Source: Spirochaetaceae bacterium
Lineage (GTDB): Bacteria; Spirochaetota; Spirochaetia; Treponematales; Breznakiellaceae
DNA: 64,000 bases
Assembly (NCBI GenBank): GCA_031279015.1
Contig: JAITJI010000102.1
Span: 1 to 64,000, forward strand
Reading direction: 5' to 3'
Shown in pieces: positions 60,487 through 64,000 of this stretch. The position numbers were made by a program, and so were the translations under genes. The first letter of the stretch is position 1; every line of letters starts with the position of its first letter. The notes beneath the pieces are model-generated. The model was not told the DNA's origin and made no database searches. It was given only the letters and a program-made list of their open reading frames with translations.

Positions 60487-61393
60487 AACAGACGCCGATA
60501 TGATAGAAGACTACTGTACCTATCTCCGTGCAGTACGGCGTATCTCCGCACGGACCCTCCTGGCCTACGGGAAGGATCTGGACAACTTTTCCCGTTACGG
60601 CGGGGAGCGGGGCACGAAACTCCTGTCGGTGGAATCCGCCGACATTCAGAGTTTTATCACGGAACTTGGAGAGCGGGGTATGGCGTCGGTCAGCGTTAAC
60701 CGGGTTCTCTCCTCCATCCGGGGGTTTTACCGCTGGCTTCTGCGATACGGCCTGCTGAACAGGGATCCTACGGAATCCCTCAGAAACCTTAAGACCCCCA
60801 AAACCTTGCCGGTGTTTCTCTGGGAAGGGGAGATGGCGGACTTCGCCGAGCTTCCCGATACCGCCAAGATCCTCTGGCCCTGCCGGGATAAGGCGATTAT
60901 CCTGGTGATGTATTCTGCGGGACTGCGAATATCCGAGACCGCCGGCCTGACCCTGGAGGCCCTGGAGGGGGATCTCAGCGGGGCCAGGGTTATTGGCAAG
61001 GGGAACAGGGAACGGTATGTTTTTTTTTCCGGGGAAGCCCAGGAGGCCCTGAAGCTTTGGCTGCCCGTCCGGAACATGCGGGTTAAGGCTGTCGAGTCCG
61101 GCGGCAAAGCTCCCACGAACAGGCTTTTTATAAACCGGAAGGGAGGGGCCATTTCCATCCCCGGCCTGCGGTGGATCATCACTAAATACGCCGAAAAATC
61201 GGGATTACAGAAAAATGTACATCCCCATGCATTGCGGCACAGTTTTGCTACCCATCTGGTTAATTCCGGTTGTGATGTCCGGGTGGTACAGGAACTGTTG
61301 GGTCATGCGAGTCTCTCCACAACCCAGCGGTATACCCACGTGGATATTGAGGGCTTAAAGCGGGTTCATTCCGAGGCGCATCCCCACGGATAG
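60473..61393 (+). CDS. Tyrosine recombinase (Xer family, second copy)
   Basis: The 306-residue enzyme has a core-binding domain ([32 protein letters not shown]) and a catalytic part. The latter has [70 protein letters not shown], including all R-H-R-Y residues. It resembles XerC/XerD. The ATG at 60473 overlaps the topA end by 14 bases; the ORF-track start reads the zinc-finger region of topA in the wrong frame. hslV follows after 37 bases, the same order as the xerC-hslVU (codV-clpQY) operon of Bacillus. Confidence 0.92.
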   Translation: MAKSKTDADMIEDYCTYLRAVRRISARTLLAYGKDLDNFSRYGGERGTKLLSVESADIQSFITELGERGMASVSVNRVLSSIRGFYRWLLRYGLLNRDPTESLRNLKTPKTLPVFLWEGEMADFAELPDTAKILWPCRDKAIILVMYSAGLRISETAGLTLEALEGDLSGARVIGKGNRERYVFFSGEAQEALKLWLPVRNMRVKAVESGGKAPTNRLFINRKGGAISIPGLRWIITKYAEKSGLQKNVHPHALRHSFATHLVNSGCDVRVVQELLGHASLSTTQRYTHVDIEGLKRVHSEAHPHG

Positions 61394-61430
61394 CGGTTCC
61401 GCTGTATATAAAAGGCAAGGAGTAAGGCCG

Positions 61431-62042
61431 ATGAGAAAGTCGATTGATGATAAAAAAAGATACCGGTTTGGGAATTCTCCTTCCCCGGAAAAGCGGATTC
61501 GTTCCACCACGGTTCTTGCGGTTAGGCGGGATGGAAAGGTGGCTATGGCCGGGGACGGGCAGGTAACCTTTGGGGAAACGGTGATGAAAAACAACGCCCG
61601 CAAGGTCCGGCGGCTTTTAGACGGCAAGGTTCTCTGCGGGTTTGCGGGGGCTACGGCGGATGCCTTTACCCTCTTTGACCGGTTTGAGGAGAAGCTGAAG
61701 GAATATTCCGGGGATCTTACCCGGGCGGCGGTGGAGCTTGCCACCGACTGGCGTACCGACCGATCCCTCAGGCGGCTGGAGGCCATGCTCCTTGTGGCGG
61801 ATATTAATAAGACCCTCCTCATCTCCGGTACGGGGGATGTGGTGGAACCGGCCACCAGCGCCCTTGCCATTGGCTCCGGTGGCAACTTTGCCTATGCCGC
61901 CGCCCTGGCCTTTCTTGAGGGGAGCTCCTTTTCCGCAGCGGAGATTGCCGAACGCAGTTTGCGAATAGCCGGGGAGATCTGTATCTATACGAACGGACAT
62001 ATTACACTGGAAGAACTTGTTCCTTCAGAGGAACCCAAATGA
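61431..62042 (+). CDS. hslV: ATP-dependent protease subunit HslV
   Basis: HslV is the proteasome-like peptidase. The threonine nucleophile should be in [39 protein letters not shown]; family features continue with [17 protein letters not shown], and [17 protein letters not shown]. Here 25 residues ([25 protein letters not shown]) precede the TT pair, whereas E. coli has one. No internal start can shorten it, so a longer propeptide must be removed. AAGGAG precedes the ATG. hslU follows after 28 bases. Confidence 0.95.
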   Translation: MRKSIDDKKRYRFGNSPSPEKRIRSTTVLAVRRDGKVAMAGDGQVTFGETVMKNNARKVRRLLDGKVLCGFAGATADAFTLFDRFEEKLKEYSGDLTRAAVELATDWRTDRSLRRLEAMLLVADINKTLLISGTGDVVEPATSALAIGSGGNFAYAAALAFLEGSSFSAAEIAERSLRIAGEICIYTNGHITLEELVPSEEPK

Positions 62043-62070
62043 CAGGCAGGATGAGAAGGGGCGAACAAAT

Positions 62071-63648
62071 ATGAATGATAAAAATCTTGACCGGCTGACT
62101 CCCCGGGAGATTGTGGCGGAATTGGATAAGTACATTGTAGGCCAGAAGAAGGCTAAACGGGCCGTGGCGGTGGCCCTGCGCAACCGGATCCGCCGGCTCA
62201 AACTGGACCCGGAGCTGCGGGAGGATATTGCTCCCAAGAACATCCTGATGATCGGCCCCACCGGGGTGGGCAAGACCGAGATTGCCCGGCGGCTGGCCAA
62301 ACTGGCGGGTTCTCCCTTTATCAAGGTGGAGGCCACCAAATACACCGAGGTAGGCTATGTGGGCCGGGATGTAGAATCCATGATCCGGGATCTCATGGCT
62401 GCGGGAGTCCAGATGGTAAAACAGGAGATGCAGGAGTCCGTCACCGCCGATGCGAAAAAACGGGCCGAAGAGGCGCTGCTGGATCTGCTCCTCCCGGGGA
62501 CCGGCAAAAAAAACCGGGAAAACCGGCAGCCGTCAGGGCCGGTGGTACGGCCCATGGGCGCCTTTTCCATCAACCCAAATAATTCGGGGGCTTCCGGGCC
62601 GTCCCTTATGGGCGCCGCCATTCAGGTGGGGATTCCCTCCGTGATGAACCGGAAGTCCGGAACCCCGGACAGGGAAGAGGAAGACCCCGCCGACGGAGAG
62701 GAGGCGGCGGACAGCAGACCCATAGAACCGAACATCGCCGAAGACAGGGCCGGGAAAACCGGCGCCGCGGCATCTACCCGGGAAAAGTTTCGGGCCATGC
62801 TCCGGGAGGGAAAACTGGAAGACCGGATGGTGGAGATTACCGTAAGCCAGAATCCCCAGTTTCCCGCAATAGAGATGATGGGGGGTGGCCTGGAGGAACT
62901 GGAATCGAGCCTTTCGGGGCTTGCCGGATTTTTTGGGGGAAACAAAAAAAAGAAACTCGTTTCCGTCAGCCGCGCCCGGGAGATCCTCATCGCCGAGGAA
63001 TCGGAAAAACTCATTGACCGGGATCGGGTAAGCGACGAAGCCCGGCAGCGGGTGGAGGAAACGGGGATCGTTTTCATCGACGAGATCGACAAGATAGCCG
63101 TCCGGGGTGACCGGGGGGGCGGACCGGATGTGTCCCGGGAGGGGGTGCAGCGGGATATTCTTCCCATCGTGGAGGGAGCCACGGTAAACACCAAATGGGG
63201 CCCGGTGAATACGGATCACATCCTCTTTGTGGCCGCGGGGGCCTTTAATGTCAGCAAGCCCTCGGATCTGATCCCCGAACTCCAGGGCCGTTTTCCCCTG
63301 CGGGTGGAACTGGAATCCCTGGGCAAGGCGGAATTTCTGCGGATCCTGACGGAGCCTAAGAACGCCCTGACCAGGCAGTACATTGACCTTTTGGCGACGG
63401 AAAATGTGGACATTGAATTTACCCCGGAAGCGGTGGAACGGCTTGCCGCCCTGGCGGCGGATGTCAATTCCCGGTTGGAGAATATCGGCGCCCGGCGGCT
63501 CCACACGATCATGGAGACCCTGCTGGAGAATCTTTCCTTTGAGGCGCCGGACATAGCTCCCGCCAGGATCCCCATAACTGAAACCTACGTTAACGAGCGG
63601 CTTGCCAGCATCGTGACCGATCAGGATCTGGGGAGGTATATACTATGA
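62071..63648 (+). CDS. hslU: ATPase HslU with enlarged I-domain
   Basis: HslU unfolds proteins and feeds HslV. The 525-residue AAA+ protein shows [31 protein letters not shown], Walker [20 protein letters not shown], Walker [28 protein letters not shown], and the C-terminal tail DLGRYIL that inserts into HslV. It is about 75 residues longer than E. coli HslU (443). The extra sequence is a low-complexity acidic and glycine/serine stretch at about 150-245 ([40 protein letters not shown]) in the substrate-handling I-domain. ATG at 62071 is used rather than the ORF-track start inside hslV. Confidence 0.95.
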   Translation: MNDKNLDRLTPREIVAELDKYIVGQKKAKRAVAVALRNRIRRLKLDPELREDIAPKNILMIGPTGVGKTEIARRLAKLAGSPFIKVEATKYTEVGYVGRDVESMIRDLMAAGVQMVKQEMQESVTADAKKRAEEALLDLLLPGTGKKNRENRQPSGPVVRPMGAFSINPNNSGASGPSLMGAAIQVGIPSVMNRKSGTPDREEEDPADGEEAADSRPIEPNIAEDRAGKTGAAASTREKFRAMLREGKLEDRMVEITVSQNPQFPAIEMMGGGLEELESSLSGLAGFFGGNKKKKLVSVSRAREILIAEESEKLIDRDRVSDEARQRVEETGIVFIDEIDKIAVRGDRGGGPDVSREGVQRDILPIVEGATVNTKWGPVNTDHILFVAAGAFNVSKPSDLIPELQGRFPLRVELESLGKAEFLRILTEPKNALTRQYIDLLATENVDIEFTPEAVERLAALAADVNSRLENIGARRLHTIMETLLENLSFEAPDIAPARIPITETYVNERLASIVTDQDLGRYIL

Positions 63649-63688
63649 TGATTGGGCTTAGTTTCTTAAACTGTCCCCTACTAATTCC

Positions 63689-63716
63689 TAATGCCCCCTA
63701 CCGGTACTGCCGATGT
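63689..63716 (+). promoter_or_regulatory. Possible sigma-28-like flagellar promoter
   Basis: TAAT, 16 bases, then GCCGATGT resembles the FliA consensus TAAA-N15-GCCGATAA. It lies 33 bases before flgB. Weak support. Confidence 0.35.
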
Positions 63717-63749
63717 TAAGATAGAGCGTTTTTTTTGGAGAGGATTTTT

Positions 63750-64000
63750 ATGGTAAATAATTTTACAAAAACGGTGGATCTCCTGCATCGGGCCATGGAC
63801 GCCAGTCTTATCAGGCGAAGCGTTATCGCCAATAACCTGGCAAACGCGGAAGTTCCCAATTTTAAGCGTTCAGAAGTGAATTTTGAAAGCGAGCTGAAGA
63901 AAGCCCTGGAGACGGAAAAACAACGTCCTGCCCTGGAGTTGACCTTGACGGATTCCAAACACATTCCCAATTGGCGGGAACGGGATTACCGGGAGGTACA
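63750..64000 (+). CDS. flgB: Flagellar basal-body rod protein FlgB (partial, runs off window)
   Basis: The visible 83 residues read VNNFTKTVDLLHRAMDASLIRRSVIANNLANAEVPNFKRSEVNFESELKKAL. This is the helical N-terminus of proximal rod proteins with the ANNLANAxVPNFKR motif of FlgB. The 3' end is cut off by the window. GGAGAGG precedes the ATG. It is probably the first gene of the flagellar flgB-flgC-fliE operon, starting after a 101-bp gap behind hslU. Confidence 0.92.
   Translation, partial: MVNNFTKTVDLLHRAMDASLIRRSVIANNLANAEVPNFKRSEVNFESELKKALETEKQRPALELTLTDSKHIPNWRERDYREV

Noticed and set aside
55553-61393. Xer genes as integrases of a mobile element
   Set aside because: Both fit chromosomal XerC/XerD in size and motif and lie in a housekeeping operon (ftsZ, topA, hslVU), with no attachment repeats or phage genes nearby.

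Overview
The window looks like a chromosome segment of a free-living or gut-associated treponeme-type spirochaete. It is moderately to highly GC-rich by eye. The supporting markers are two tandem FlaA flagellar sheath proteins, a TatT/TatP/fused TatQM TRAP transporter as in Treponema, and a reduced division cluster (mraZ-rsmH-ftsL-murF-mraY-ftsW-ftsQ-ftsA-ftsZ) that runs through xer, dprA, topA, xer and hslVU into flgB. No phage, CRISPR array, rRNA or convincing tRNA was seen.

Layout. 1-1.3 kb is gene-poor. It holds a long inverted structure, an RNA-like stretch that may be a group II intron relic, and the broken C-terminus of a sugar ABC transporter permease. 1.3-4.7 kb (minus) is wecA-like, cysteine desulfurase and thiI, tightly coupled. 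5-12.4 kb holds thrA, araM, an aminotransferase, hisS and an unknown protein. 12.9-16.9 kb is a coiled-coil PD-(D/E)XK-like protein, an SbcD-like phosphoesterase and a YhaN/SbcC-like ATPase. 17-22.7 kb is a phosphoglucomutase and the TRAP system. 22.7-25.6 kb is a sigma-70 factor, a LysM protein with a dead LytM domain, and a CYTH protein. 25.7-29.7 kb is an oadGAB sodium pump. 29.7-34.8 kb is a DUF4105 protein, a lipA/split lipoate ligase cluster and exported unknowns. 34.8-41.5 kb holds a possible small RNA, a parvulin, a GAF/HD-GYP protein, and (minus) infC-rpmI-rplT followed by a ZapB-like protein, a ZapA-ManA fusion and yaiI. 41.6-46.4 kb is fba, the flaA pair and unknowns. 46.5-64 kb is the division and wall cluster, recombination and topology genes, hslVU and the start of flgB.

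How the genes fit together. The oad cluster decarboxylates oxaloacetate on a biotin arm and exports sodium. The TRAP transporter imports a small solute on an ion gradient, so the two could be linked energetically. LipA and the two-piece ligase cover lipoate synthesis and attachment. The desulfurase and ThiI cover tRNA thiolation. MraZ sits at the head of the division operon behind five TGG boxes at exact 10-bp spacing.

Most notable: (1) an in-frame fusion of a ZapA domain to mannose-6-phosphate isomerase, directly downstream of a ZapB-like coiled-coil gene; (2) an OadA with two biotinyl domains next to an OadB with an N-terminal, lysine-less biotinyl-like domain behind a signal-like segment; (3) two essential genes, hisS and ftsA, that lack ATG/GTG/TTG at the homology-supported start but share an AGGAGG-N6-CTG arrangement; (4) a compact promoter-terminator unit that may encode an RNA of about 80 nt. 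All calls come from reading the sequence without database searches.
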